A stretch of DNA of 64,000 bases, taken from positions 62,001-126,000 of the forward strand of contig CAJONE010000001.1 in NCBI GenBank assembly GCA_905235855.1. Direction: 5' to 3'. Position numbers and translations under genes: made by a program. Of this stretch, positions 19,782 through 29,539 are shown in pieces. Every line of letters begins with the position of its first letter. Position 1 is the stretch's first letter. The DNA is from an uncultured Bacteroidales bacterium (GTDB taxonomy: Bacteria > Bacteroidota > Bacteroidia > Bacteroidales > P3). The notes under the pieces were generated by a model. That model saw only the letters and a program-made list of their open reading frames with translations. It made no database searches and was not told where the DNA came from.

Positions 19782-20732
19782 TCACTTTATTATCCCTAAC
19801 TTGCGCGACATTTCCAGCATTCTCACTATGGGCTTACGCGCGGATTCTATCTGCGATTCTGTCATAACTATTTCTGGACTCTCATTGAGCAAACATGCAT
19901 ACAGCTTCTCCAATGTGTTTATCTTCATATATCCACAGTCATCACAGGCGCAACATTTTTCATCCTTCAAGGTTATAAATTCCTTATCCGGATTCTCCTT
20001 TTTCATCTCGTAAAGTATGCCGCTCTCTGTTGCTATAATAAATCGTTTCGCTGACGACGACTTTATGTGTTTCAACATCGCTTTTGTCGACCCCACAAAA
20101 TCAGCCACCTGCAGAAGCGCTGCGTTACATTCAGGATGTGCTATTACAGGGGCATCCCTATTTTCTTCTTTAAGTTTTATAACCGCCTCTGCCTGCATAG
20201 CATCATGCACGGTACACACCCCGTTCCATAAAACCATTTGGCGTCCAGTTACTTGGTTGATGTAACTTCCCAAATTCTTGTCTGGTGCAAATATTATTTT
20301 CTGATTTTCTGGCATTGCTCTGACCAACTTCTCGGCATTGCCGCTTGTACATATCAAATCACTTAAACATTTAATTTCGGCCGAACAGTTTATGTAAGAT
20401 ATCACTATATGGTCAGGATGTTCAGCCTTAAAACGCGAAAAATCCTCTGCCTTGCAACTTTCGGCCAACGAACACGATGCTTTCATATCAGGTAAAAGAA
20501 CTTTGCGTCCTGGGTTCAGTATCTTCGCTGTCTCAGCCATAAAATGCACACCACAAAACACAATGATGTCACTTTCGCACCGCTGAGCCTCTTGAGCCAA
20601 AGCCAGACTGTCTCCAATGTAATCCGACACCTCTTGAATCTCCGGGCGCTGATAGTAATGTCCCAAAATCACAGCATTCTTTTGCCGTTTGAGTTCCATT
20701 ATTTTTTCAAAAAGTTGATTGCTTTTAACCAT
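19782..20732 (-). CDS. nadA: Quinolinate synthase A
   Basis: AVILGHYYQRPEIQEVSDYIGDSL; FCGVHFMAETAKIL; PDMKASCSLAESC; AHPECNAALLQVADFVGST. Confidence 0.96.
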   Translation of the reverse strand: MVKSNQLFEKIMELKRQKNAVILGHYYQRPEIQEVSDYIGDSLALAQEAQRCESDIIVFCGVHFMAETAKILNPGRKVLLPDMKASCSLAESCKAEDFSRFKAEHPDHIVISYINCSAEIKCLSDLICTSGNAEKLVRAMPENQKIIFAPDKNLGSYINQVTGRQMVLWNGVCTVHDAMQAEAVIKLKEENRDAPVIAHPECNAALLQVADFVGSTKAMLKHIKSSSAKRFIIATESGILYEMKKENPDKEFITLKDEKCCACDDCGYMKINTLEKLYACLLNESPEIVMTESQIESARKPIVRMLEMSRKLGIIK

Positions 20733-20775
20733 AGTTATAATTTAATAAACTCTGATTTGGTGTATAATAACAATG

Positions 20776-20783
20776 CAAAGTTA
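20776..20783 (-). promoter_or_regulatory. -7 element upstream of nadA
   Basis: Reverse strand TAACTTTG matches TAnnTTTG; no clear -33 partner. Confidence 0.5.
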
Positions 20784-20809
20784 CAAAATTTCACATGCTA
20801 ATCCGCATG

Positions 20810-21262
20810 TTATTCTTTACGGTCGAAATTTTCTTCCATCATGGTGTGCAGACTTTTGCCTGAAAAATTCCTCTGTCCGATAAACGAAACCTTTTTATCT
20901 CCCATCTTACACTCAAATGCCATCCTATCAGCATTAGCAACGCCTTTGAATTCTGTTATTTTATGTTTTTTTCGGGGTTTTCCATCATTTAACGGGATAA
21001 TATTTTCACCTGTCACTATGCGGTTATTCCCTTGAAATTTAACCTTGAGACCTTTCACCTCTACATCCACTTTGACAGGCATAAGCTTTGCAAATCTCAC
21101 TCGCCGCATTTCTAAAGTAACCGTTTTCCCCTGCGTTTTAATCTCCAAACAAACTCCTTTTTGACTATAGGAACCTGTCGTTAATACACCAGTGTATGTC
21201 TGTGAATATACAGTGGTTGTTATTAAAAAAAGTGGTATTAAGAAAAACAAAATCCGCCTCAT
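20810..21262 (-). CDS. Hypothetical secreted protein
   Basis: Signal peptide MRRILFFLIPLFLITTTVYSQ; no family recognised. Confidence 0.55.
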   Translation of the reverse strand: MRRILFFLIPLFLITTTVYSQTYTGVLTTGSYSQKGVCLEIKTQGKTVTLEMRRVRFAKLMPVKVDVEVKGLKVKFQGNNRIVTGENIIPLNDGKPRKKHKITEFKGVANADRMAFECKMGDKKVSFIGQRNFSGKSLHTMMEENFDRKE

Positions 21263-21264
21263 AA

Positions 21265-22065
21265 CTACACTTTATAGTATCTTCTTAACACGTCAACAAA
21301 CCAATTGCCCGGAAGAACACTATGTAGCATAATGGATAGCCGCTGTTCAATATTGGCAACAGGATATCTGAATTTTGGATGACGTGAATCCACAATCTTC
21401 TCTATCGTCGTTGCAAGCACCTTCGGATCTAATCCTCCATTCTCCTCTTTTTCTATAATACCCAAAGCACGGTTGAAACTTTCACCATAGTCAGCATTGT
21501 CCCTTGTTGCCTGCGAGTTGACTCTGCTTGCCGTAAACCCTGTTTTGAAGTCTCCTGGCTCAACGATGCTCACGGTTATGCCAAAACCCTTTACCTCGGC
21601 GCTTAATGCCTCCGAAAAACCTTCTATTGCAAACTTTGAGGCCGAATAGAAACCTTGATACGGCAATCCCATAATTCCACCAATGGAACTTAGGTTAATA
21701 ATACGCCCTGCACGCTGTTTTCTCATATAAGGCAACACCTTTTGGCAAACGTTCACGCATCCCATAAAATTAGTCTGCATCTGATCCTGTATTTCCTCTT
21801 GTGTGGCAAACTCCAAAGAACCACCTATACCTATTCCGGCATTGCAGATAACCACGTCTACCCTTCCCTCTTCCTTAATGATTTTTTCAACCCCATTTCC
21901 CACCGACGATGCATCTCTCACATCCATCTGTAAATATCGTATGTTCTCACCTATCTGTGGTCTTCTGCTCGTTCCATAGACAATATGCCCTTTGCAGGCA
22001 AGCCTTTCTGCCGTTGCTTTTCCAAATCCGGAGGATGCTCCCGTGATAAGAATGACTTTTCCCAT
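21265..22065 (-). CDS. Short-chain dehydrogenase/reductase
   Basis: ITGASSGFGKATAERL; ICNAGIGIGG; YSASKFAIEGFSEAL. Confidence 0.92.
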   Translation of the reverse strand: MGKVILITGASSGFGKATAERLACKGHIVYGTSRRPQIGENIRYLQMDVRDASSVGNGVEKIIKEEGRVDVVICNAGIGIGGSLEFATQEEIQDQMQTNFMGCVNVCQKVLPYMRKQRAGRIINLSSIGGIMGLPYQGFYSASKFAIEGFSEALSAEVKGFGITVSIVEPGDFKTGFTASRVNSQATRDNADYGESFNRALGIIEKEENGGLDPKVLATTIEKIVDSRHPKFRYPVANIEQRLSIMLHSVLPGNWFVDVLRRYYKV

Positions 22066-22085
22066 ATCTTATTTTCTGATTTGTG

Positions 22086-22117
22086 CAAAAATACTTAAAA
22101 AACTTGATATTGTGCAA
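22086..22117 (-). promoter_or_regulatory. Probable promoter for the SDR gene
   Basis: Reverse strand TTG-N21-TATTTTTG. Confidence 0.6.
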
Positions 22118-22432
22118 CTACTCCTTCTATACCAAATAGTCTTATTTTCCATAATATCACAATATTCTTTCAGCGAAAGACATAGGAAAACAATCAAATG
22201 TTTGATATTTTGGTTTTTATGTTTTTTACGTAACTACTTGATTTATCTTGAGATATTGTTTCTCATATTTTATTTTCTTCTTCATATTTCAGTCCTGAAT
22301 ATTCTATACTCCTGACACCTGCATAATCCCTTGTTTCGCATTATTTTCGTAATTTTGCATTATCATTAGAGGAGGCTGCTTTTTCTCGCCGACTATTATT
22401 AATTCGCAACATTCGCGGTTGCAATCCTATTT

Positions 22433-25400
22433 ATGGAAAAGTCAAAAGGATTACTTATAGAGAGTCTGGATTCGTTTATCCGAAAGTATTACAAAAACCG
22501 ACTGATTCGAGGTATACTTTATTCTTCAGCCTTATTGCTATCATTGTTCCTTGTGATGGTGACAACAGAGTATTTTGGCTGGTTCGGCACAGGTATTCGT
22601 ACAGCCGTATTTTGGCTGTTTTTAACGGCAATTGTGATTGTTACAGGAATATATGTAATCGTCCCTTTTCTACAGATGCATCGGATTGCGGGCGGACTTT
22701 CTTATCATGCAGCAGCACAGATTGTCGGAAAACATTTTCCGGAGATCCAAGACAAATTACTAAATCTTCTGCAACTTCAGGAACTTGGCGGTTCGATTGA
22801 CGCATCATCTCAAGAATTGGTGCAAGCAAGCATCGAACAGAAGTCGACTCTACTTCGTGTTGTGCCCATAAACAACGCCATTAACCTGAAACTTAACCTT
22901 AAATATGTTAAATACGCTGCTTTTCCTATACTCGTGATAGTTGTTTTGCTAATTGTTAAGCCATCTTTCATTACAGATCCAACCCACCGCATTGTTAACC
23001 ATAATGCCATATATGTTCGTCCCGCACCTTTTAGTTTCGTGATAGAAAACTCAAGCTTAAATACTGTGCAAGGTGAAAATTTTTCAATTATGGTTTCTGT
23101 TATCGGTTCTGCTGTTCCCGAAGAAGCATATATCACAATAGAAGGGTACACATACAAAATGCAAACCGTTGACAAAACGCATTTCACATATGTGGTAAAT
23201 AATATACAGCACTCATGCAGTTTCACTCTGAGTGGGGGAGGGGTGACAACACATGAATATAAAATTAAGGTGTTTAACCAACCAATGGTGACATCATTCA
23301 ACATGCATCTTATTTATCCTATCCATACCGGCAAACCGTCCGAGACAATCTCAAACGTAGGTGACATTGTAGTTCCAGAAGGAACTTCTATAAAATGGAT
23401 TTTACATCTACGTCATACTGACAACATTACTTTCATTGTTGACAGTAATTATTCGTACTATAAACCTGATAAAAACGGAAGAATTGACATAAGCAAACAA
23501 GCCAAAAAAACTTTCCATTATGCTTTTACCATAAGCAACTCCAATGTGAAATCCGCAGATACTATGCGATACACCGTTTCAACAATAACAGACATCTATC
23601 CTCAAATATCAGTGATAGAAAAGCGAGATTCCATTTACAGCGACCATGTTTTTTTCAAAGGGCGTATTACAGATGACTACGGATTCCACAAAATGGACTT
23701 TGTAATAGTACATAACACTAATGATTTATCTGGCACTAAAATATCTGATACTCTGCGTCTTCCATTATCTGTTTCACGTGAAACCGAGCAAGATTTCACC
23801 TATTATTACAATCTCAAGTCTCTAAATATATCCATGGGCGACCATCTTTTCTACTACTTCCAAGTTTGGGATAACGATGCTCCATACGGATTTAAATCCA
23901 CAAAATCAAAGATTTTTGAATTTTCTATACCTTCAGAGGACGAACTTAAAGAAACCATTTCTAACAACGTCGCTGACATACAATATAATGCATCTTTAAC
24001 CATAGATGAAATAAAAAAATTACAGCAAGAAATTGATGAGATAGTAAGAAAAATGATAGACAAAAAAAATCTTAACTGGCAGGATAAACAAGAATTGAAA
24101 CGCATTACTGAAAAACAAAAAGAACTACATGAAAAAATTCAACAGATAAAGGATAACTTACAGCATAATAACTTATTGAAAGAAAAATACTATAATCAAA
24201 GCGAAAAATTAATAGAAAAACAGCGGGAAATAGAAAATCTGATGGAAAACATGATGAGCGATGAGATGAAAAATACATTAGAGGAAATAGAACGCCTTTT
24301 AGAAGAATCAGATAAACTACAGATGCAAGAGCAACTTGAAAAACTCAAAATGGAAAATTTTGGTTTGGAAAAACAGCTTGATCAAAACCTTAACTTGATG
24401 AAACGGATTGAGCTGGAATCGCGTGTCGAGTCCGCTGTTGAATCATTAAAGAAATTATCAGAAGAACAACGAAATCTTGCCAATGAAAACAAAAATAACA
24501 AAGAAAAAGACATTGACAAGCAGAAAAATCAACAACAGGATTTATCAAACAAATTTCAACATCTAAAACATGATCTTAAATCCATAGAGCAAGACTACAA
24601 CCAACTTGAACCTTCTTCCTCATTCAAACCAAACGAACAATTACAAGAAAATATAGAACAACAACAGAATAATGCCCAAAAGCAACTGAATAAAGGCAAC
24701 AACAAATCCGCAGCGATGTCTCAAAATAAGGCGGCTGACGGCCTTGACTCTTTGGCAAATCAACTAAAACAGGAAATGGAACGAATGGAACAAGAGGAAA
24801 CGAGCGAAGACGCAGAACAGATACGACAAATGCTTAAGAATCTGGTTGGCATTTCTTTCAACCAAGAATCACTTATTTCTAAAACAGGAGAGACCTTTAT
24901 CCAAGACCCCAACTATCAAACAATAATCATTAACCAAAACCAGATAAAAGACGACTTTAGCCTGATAGAAGACTCGTTGCGCAGTATATCAAGAAGACAG
25001 TTGAACGTAGCCTCTGCCATTAACCAAAATCTCAGCGAGGTTAACACAAATATCAACAAATCGCTCAATACGTTGCTAACATATAACCAGTCATTCTATG
25101 GCAATTCTAAGAATATAGGAGCAACAAAATGGATGCAGTATTCTATGACATCTATAAATAATCTTGCATTGCTACTCGCTGAATCACTTGACAAGATGCA
25201 AGACCAACAAAGGCAAAACAAAAACGGACAATGTCAAAATTCTTCAAAAATGAAGTCTAAGGGAAAATGCAATAATCCAGGAAAAAATCCATCTCCAAAA
25301 ACGATGAAAAAATTGCAGGAAGAACTAAACAAACAGTTAGAAGCACTCAAAAAACAACTCGATAAAGATGGAAAACCAACTGTTCGAAAACAAATAGGTG

Positions 25401-25843
25401 AAAAGAACAGTATGAGCGAACAACTAGCAAAGATGGCAGCCCAACAGGAAATGATACGTCGAATGATGCAAGAATATGGACAACGTATGAAAGAAAACAA
25501 TGCCAATAACACAAAACTTGCCAAAGAAATAGAACAAATACAGCATCAGATGGAACAAACAGAACAAGACATAATTAACCGCACAATTTCTCAACAATCT
25601 ATCTTACGGCAACAACAAATTCTTACGCGATTACTTGATTATGAGAAAGCAGAAATGCAACAAGAAAAGGATGATAAGCGCCAAAGTCGTGAATCCCATG
25701 AATTAAATACTATTTTTAGCCCTAATGATTTGGAAATATACAATCATTTAAAACTTAACAGCGTCGATTCATTCAGACGCTCTGTACCTTCTATGACTAA
25801 TTTTTACAAAACAAAAGTTTCAAATTATTTCTATAAGTTATAG
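22433..25843 (+). CDS. Large membrane-anchored coiled-coil protein, DUF4175-like
   Basis: Two N-terminal TM segments, beta-rich middle, long K/E/Q-rich coiled coil (about 530-1080 aa). Confidence 0.65.
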   Translation: MEKSKGLLIESLDSFIRKYYKNRLIRGILYSSALLLSLFLVMVTTEYFGWFGTGIRTAVFWLFLTAIVIVTGIYVIVPFLQMHRIAGGLSYHAAAQIVGKHFPEIQDKLLNLLQLQELGGSIDASSQELVQASIEQKSTLLRVVPINNAINLKLNLKYVKYAAFPILVIVVLLIVKPSFITDPTHRIVNHNAIYVRPAPFSFVIENSSLNTVQGENFSIMVSVIGSAVPEEAYITIEGYTYKMQTVDKTHFTYVVNNIQHSCSFTLSGGGVTTHEYKIKVFNQPMVTSFNMHLIYPIHTGKPSETISNVGDIVVPEGTSIKWILHLRHTDNITFIVDSNYSYYKPDKNGRIDISKQAKKTFHYAFTISNSNVKSADTMRYTVSTITDIYPQISVIEKRDSIYSDHVFFKGRITDDYGFHKMDFVIVHNTNDLSGTKISDTLRLPLSVSRETEQDFTYYYNLKSLNISMGDHLFYYFQVWDNDAPYGFKSTKSKIFEFSIPSEDELKETISNNVADIQYNASLTIDEIKKLQQEIDEIVRKMIDKKNLNWQDKQELKRITEKQKELHEKIQQIKDNLQHNNLLKEKYYNQSEKLIEKQREIENLMENMMSDEMKNTLEEIERLLEESDKLQMQEQLEKLKMENFGLEKQLDQNLNLMKRIELESRVESAVESLKKLSEEQRNLANENKNNKEKDIDKQKNQQQDLSNKFQHLKHDLKSIEQDYNQLEPSSSFKPNEQLQENIEQQQNNAQKQLNKGNNKSAAMSQNKAADGLDSLANQLKQEMERMEQEETSEDAEQIRQMLKNLVGISFNQESLISKTGETFIQDPNYQTIIINQNQIKDDFSLIEDSLRSISRRQLNVASAINQNLSEVNTNINKSLNTLLTYNQSFYGNSKNIGATKWMQYSMTSINNLALLLAESLDKMQDQQRQNKNGQCQNSSKMKSKGKCNNPGKNPSPKTMKKLQEELNKQLEALKKQLDKDGKPTVRKQIGEKNSMSEQLAKMAAQQEMIRRMMQEYGQRMKENNANNTKLAKEIEQIQHQMEQTEQDIINRTISQQSILRQQQILTRLLDYEKAEMQQEKDDKRQSRESHELNTIFSPNDLEIYNHLKLNSVDSFRRSVPSMTNFYKTKVSNYFYKL
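23770..23785. promoter_or_regulatory. parS-like ParB-binding site
   Basis: TGTTTCACGTGAAACC: 15/16 match to TGTTTCACGTGAAACA with a perfect 14-bp palindromic core GTTTCACGTGAAAC. Confidence 0.75.
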
Positions 25844-26283
25844 AAATAATTTCACAAACATTAATTATTAATTATAATAATAAATTTAATTATAATTTTA
25901 TGTTTTGTCAATATTGTTGATATCGTGTGTTTCAATTTCAGACAATAATTTATTTGCAGTTGTTTCAACATAAATATGAACATTGTAAGAATCTAAAAAC
26001 AAATATTTTTTTTTGTTTTTAACACATGTTTATAAATGGTAAATTAGAAATTGTTGAAATTGTTACGAAACCGAATTTATGTGAATTTATTTTCATATCT
26101 TATGTTTTTATAAACGTGGGTTAAGAAAAATATAGACTATACCTTTTTTGAGTGAATGTTATTAACAAATATTGCTAAGTTGAATTTTTCATTATCTTTA
26201 TAATCTAATTATGTTAATAAATTATAAAATTATTTGACATAATTTATTCATAATATTGTACCTTTGTAATAGTATAATTTATT
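25844..26283. other. Candidate chromosomal replication origin (oriC) region
   Basis: 440-bp very AT-rich intergenic gap; plus-strand skew changes from C>G to G>C across it; flanked by two parS-like sites; mnmG nearby. No perfect TTATCCACA DnaA box seen. Confidence 0.55.
26233..26266 (+). promoter_or_regulatory. Probable promoter for the HATPase gene
   Basis: TTTG (26233-26236), 22-bp spacer, TACCTTTG (26259-26266). Confidence 0.6.
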
Positions 26284-26742
26284 ATGGTTGCTATGGAAGA
26301 TCTTGTTATTCAGTCAAATGATCAAAATATAGAAAAGGTAGAGTCTTTTCTATGGGATATATGCGAATCAAACCATATTACAGATTATTTCGGAATAATA
26401 TCTGTTCCAGTTGTTCAGGCTGTAAAAAACTCTATTCATCATGGAAATCATGATGATGATGGAAAAAAGGTATATATATCATGCAAATATATTCAGTCGG
26501 GTATCTCATTTAGTGTTTCAGATGAGGGAGAGGGCTTCGACCATTATAAATATGGTGAATTTCCCATGAATGATGGCGATAGAAAGGGTCTTTATCTGAT
26601 AAAACACCTCGCTGATAATGTTTCTTACGTTGACGGATGCCTTTCTATGGATTTTATGATATGTGGTGTTGATGAGCGATTTGCATCCATGAGACGCAAA
26701 GTCATTGAAAACTTTGGTGTGAAAAATACTGTGTCTGTATAG
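26284..26742 (+). CDS. ATP-binding protein, anti-sigma-factor-like HATPase
   Basis: N-box-like AVKNSIHHGN; G-box-like VSDEGEGFD; GLYLIKHLADNV. Confidence 0.8.
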   Translation: MVAMEDLVIQSNDQNIEKVESFLWDICESNHITDYFGIISVPVVQAVKNSIHHGNHDDDGKKVYISCKYIQSGISFSVSDEGEGFDHYKYGEFPMNDGDRKGLYLIKHLADNVSYVDGCLSMDFMICGVDERFASMRRKVIENFGVKNTVSV

Positions 26743-26954
26743 AACGTATTTTATATGCCGGATTTGTTGTCTCCATTTTTGGAGCAGTATTTTCACTTAT
26801 TTTCTTTAAACTATTTGTCATTATACTTTGGCTTTTTTCCTTTATTCAAATCTCGTAAAGGAAAAATAATTATCAGTATAAATAATTCATTTATATAGTG
26901 AATCATATATAAATTAAATTATATTTCTTTTTCATAATTAAACGGATTTTTATT

Positions 26955-27389
26955 ATGGCTGTTTCTTTTATCGAGAACATTGATGATTTTATTCTCACTG
27001 ACAAATCAATTTTACAGAGATGGCTTTCACAAATTATTCAAGAGGATGGTAAGAGAGTTGGAAAAATAGTGTATCTATTTAGTAACGATGAGTATGTTCA
27101 CGCTGTCAACAAACATTATCTTCGCCATGATACATATACAGATATAATCACATTTGACTACGTCGAGGGAGATCTCATTTCAGGTGATATTTTAATCAGT
27201 ATAGATAGAGTTAAAGAAAATGCCAGAAAGTTTTGCAGCACGTTTTCAGATGAATTGCACCGTGTAATTGTTCACGGAGTTTTGCATCTTTTAGGGCAAG
27301 GTGATAAGTCGAAACAGGAGTTGTTGGAAATGAGAAAAAAAGAGAATTCAGCACTTGCTAAATTACAAGAAATCACCGAAAAAAAATGA
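26955..27389 (+). CDS. ybeY: rRNA maturation RNase YbeY
   Basis: HRVIVHGVLHLLGQGD metal-binding motif; TDIITFDY. Confidence 0.92.
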   Translation: MAVSFIENIDDFILTDKSILQRWLSQIIQEDGKRVGKIVYLFSNDEYVHAVNKHYLRHDTYTDIITFDYVEGDLISGDILISIDRVKENARKFCSTFSDELHRVIVHGVLHLLGQGDKSKQELLEMRKKENSALAKLQEITEKK

Positions 27390-27543
27390 ATTATTTAAAT
27401 AAGTGCTACAACTAAAGAATTATATCCAAATGTTATTTATACTAACAAAAATCAACAAAGTATAATCTTGCAAGTAACAAAGTTGGAATCATAAAAAAAA
27501 TTTCATAATTCGTTCCAATAAATAACATACTAATTGGATACCT

Positions 27544-29454
27544 ATGAAGTGGTTAAAATATGATATAGTTGTTGTTGGGGGAGGACACGCAGGTTCAGAG
27601 GCTGCAAATGCGGCAGCACAGATGGGCGTAAACACGTTGCTTGTGACACAGGATATTGATTCTATTGCACGAATGTCGTGCAATCCAGCTATGGGAGGTG
27701 TTGCAAAAGGACAAATCGTCAGAGAAATCGATGCTCTTGGGGGAATGTCGGGTATTATCACTGACAGGTCAGCAATTCAATATCGCATGCTGAATCGATC
27801 TAAAGGACCGGCTATGTGGAGTCCTCGTGCACAATGTGATAGGGCAATGTTCTCGTCAGAGTGGAAAAAACATCTTGAGCATATTCCAAATTTAAGTATT
27901 TGGCAAGATGAGGTAATTGAAATTATAGAGCGAAACGGCAGAGTAAGCGGGGTTCGGACACGAATGGATATTGAAATTCCTGCCAATGCCGTGATTTTAA
28001 CAAATGGAACATTTCTCAATGGTCGTATTTTTATTGGAGAAGTCTGTCTTGAGGGTGGAAGGATAGGGGAGAGACCAGCAAAAGGTCTTTCTGATTTTTT
28101 TCGCTCATTGGGTTTTGAAGTTGCTCGACTAAAAACCGGCACGCCTGTACGCGTAGATGGACGAACTATTGATTTTTCAAAGCTTGTAGAGCAACCAGGC
28201 GATGACAAGCCACAAGGTTTTTCCTTCCTACCTACCGAAAGGCGTTATGTAAATCAAAGGTCGTGTTTTATAGCATATACTAATGAGAAAACTCATGATA
28301 TACTACGCAAAGGATTTGACCGCTCTCCAATGTACAGGGGAATTATAAAAGGTCGTGGACCGCGATATTGCCCTTCCATAGAAGATAAAATAGTTCGCTT
28401 CTCGGATAAAAACCGTCATCAGCTTTTTGTCGAACCTGAGGGAAAAGAAACTGTATCATTCTATCTAAATGGTTTTTCATCATCGCTTCCGATAGAAATA
28501 CAAACGGAAGCACTACACTCTATTCAAGGATTTGAAAACTCCCGTATTATCAAACCCGGCTATGCCATAGAATACGATTTTTTTCCACCAACACAATTGA
28601 ACTATACTCTTGAAACCAAGATAGTCGAAGGGCTTTACTTCGCGGGACAGATTAACGGTACTACGGGGTATGAAGAAGCCGCATGTCAGGGTCTCGTTGC
28701 GGGAATCAATGCTGCGGCAAAACTCAAAGGACTTGAGCCACTCGTATTATCACGTGAGCAAGCATATATTGGTGTGCTTATTGATGACCTTGTCTCCAAA
28801 GGGGTAGACGAGCCATACAGAATGTTCACTTCACGTGCAGAACATCGTATACTGCTTCGTCAGGACAATGCGGACGAACGTCTTACCCCAATATCATACG
28901 GAAAATATCATCTGGCCAGCGAGCAACGTATGAGACTTGTGGAAAGAAAGCAAGAGAATTTTTCACATCTTGTTGAACTTTTATCCGTTTTGTCGGTCAA
29001 ACCATCGGAGGTGAACGAGAAAATGAGCGAATTGGGTACATCCCAATTGCGTCAGCGATCCGATTTAAAAAGTTTGTTGCTTCGTCCAGAAATCAGTATG
29101 TCGCAACTTGCAGAATGTTCGTCTGATTTCTCGCAAGCCATAGAGTCTATTCCATCGGATATACGTGAAGAGGTTGTCGAGTCAGTTGAAATATCAATAA
29201 AGTACGAAAGGTATATTGAGAAAGAACAAGAAGTGGCAAGGCGGGTTCTCAAGTTTGAGAATGTGATAATACCGTCAGACTTAAATTACCATTCTATATA
29301 TGCCATATCGTATGAGGCGCGAGAAAAATTATCTCGACAGAGACCTCAAACGTTAGGGCAAGCATCAAGAATAAGTGGTGTCTCGCCGGCAGATATTTCG
29401 GTATTGCTTGCCTACTGCGTTACACAAAAAGATTGTGGAAGGGAGAGTCGTTAA
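27544..29454 (+). CDS. mnmG: tRNA uridine 5-carboxymethylaminomethyl modification enzyme MnmG (GidA)
   Basis: YDIVVVGGGHAGSEAANAAAQMG; SCNPAMGGVAKGQIVREIDALGG; FAGQINGTTGYEEAACQGLVAGINAA. Confidence 0.97.
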   Translation: MKWLKYDIVVVGGGHAGSEAANAAAQMGVNTLLVTQDIDSIARMSCNPAMGGVAKGQIVREIDALGGMSGIITDRSAIQYRMLNRSKGPAMWSPRAQCDRAMFSSEWKKHLEHIPNLSIWQDEVIEIIERNGRVSGVRTRMDIEIPANAVILTNGTFLNGRIFIGEVCLEGGRIGERPAKGLSDFFRSLGFEVARLKTGTPVRVDGRTIDFSKLVEQPGDDKPQGFSFLPTERRYVNQRSCFIAYTNEKTHDILRKGFDRSPMYRGIIKGRGPRYCPSIEDKIVRFSDKNRHQLFVEPEGKETVSFYLNGFSSSLPIEIQTEALHSIQGFENSRIIKPGYAIEYDFFPPTQLNYTLETKIVEGLYFAGQINGTTGYEEAACQGLVAGINAAAKLKGLEPLVLSREQAYIGVLIDDLVSKGVDEPYRMFTSRAEHRILLRQDNADERLTPISYGKYHLASEQRMRLVERKQENFSHLVELLSVLSVKPSEVNEKMSELGTSQLRQRSDLKSLLLRPEISMSQLAECSSDFSQAIESIPSDIREEVVESVEISIKYERYIEKEQEVARRVLKFENVIIPSDLNYHSIYAISYEAREKLSRQRPQTLGQASRISGVSPADISVLLAYCVTQKDCGRESR

Positions 29455-29456
29455 AA

Positions 29457-29472
29457 TGTTTCACGGGAAACA
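29457..29472. promoter_or_regulatory. parS-like ParB-binding site
   Basis: TGTTTCACGGGAAACA: 15/16 match to TGTTTCACGTGAAACA, 3 bp after the mnmG stop. Confidence 0.6.
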
Positions 29473-29539
29473 TTAGGTACAAATATTTTGTTTTAAGCAA
29501 GATAGAAGGTTCGGGATAATGATGTACTGATTTATGACA

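Noticed and set aside
29457-29472. Dyad after mnmG as a simple transcription terminator
   Set aside because: The hairpin is AU-rich with only two G-C pairs and no immediate U-tract; kept as an alternative in the parS finding.
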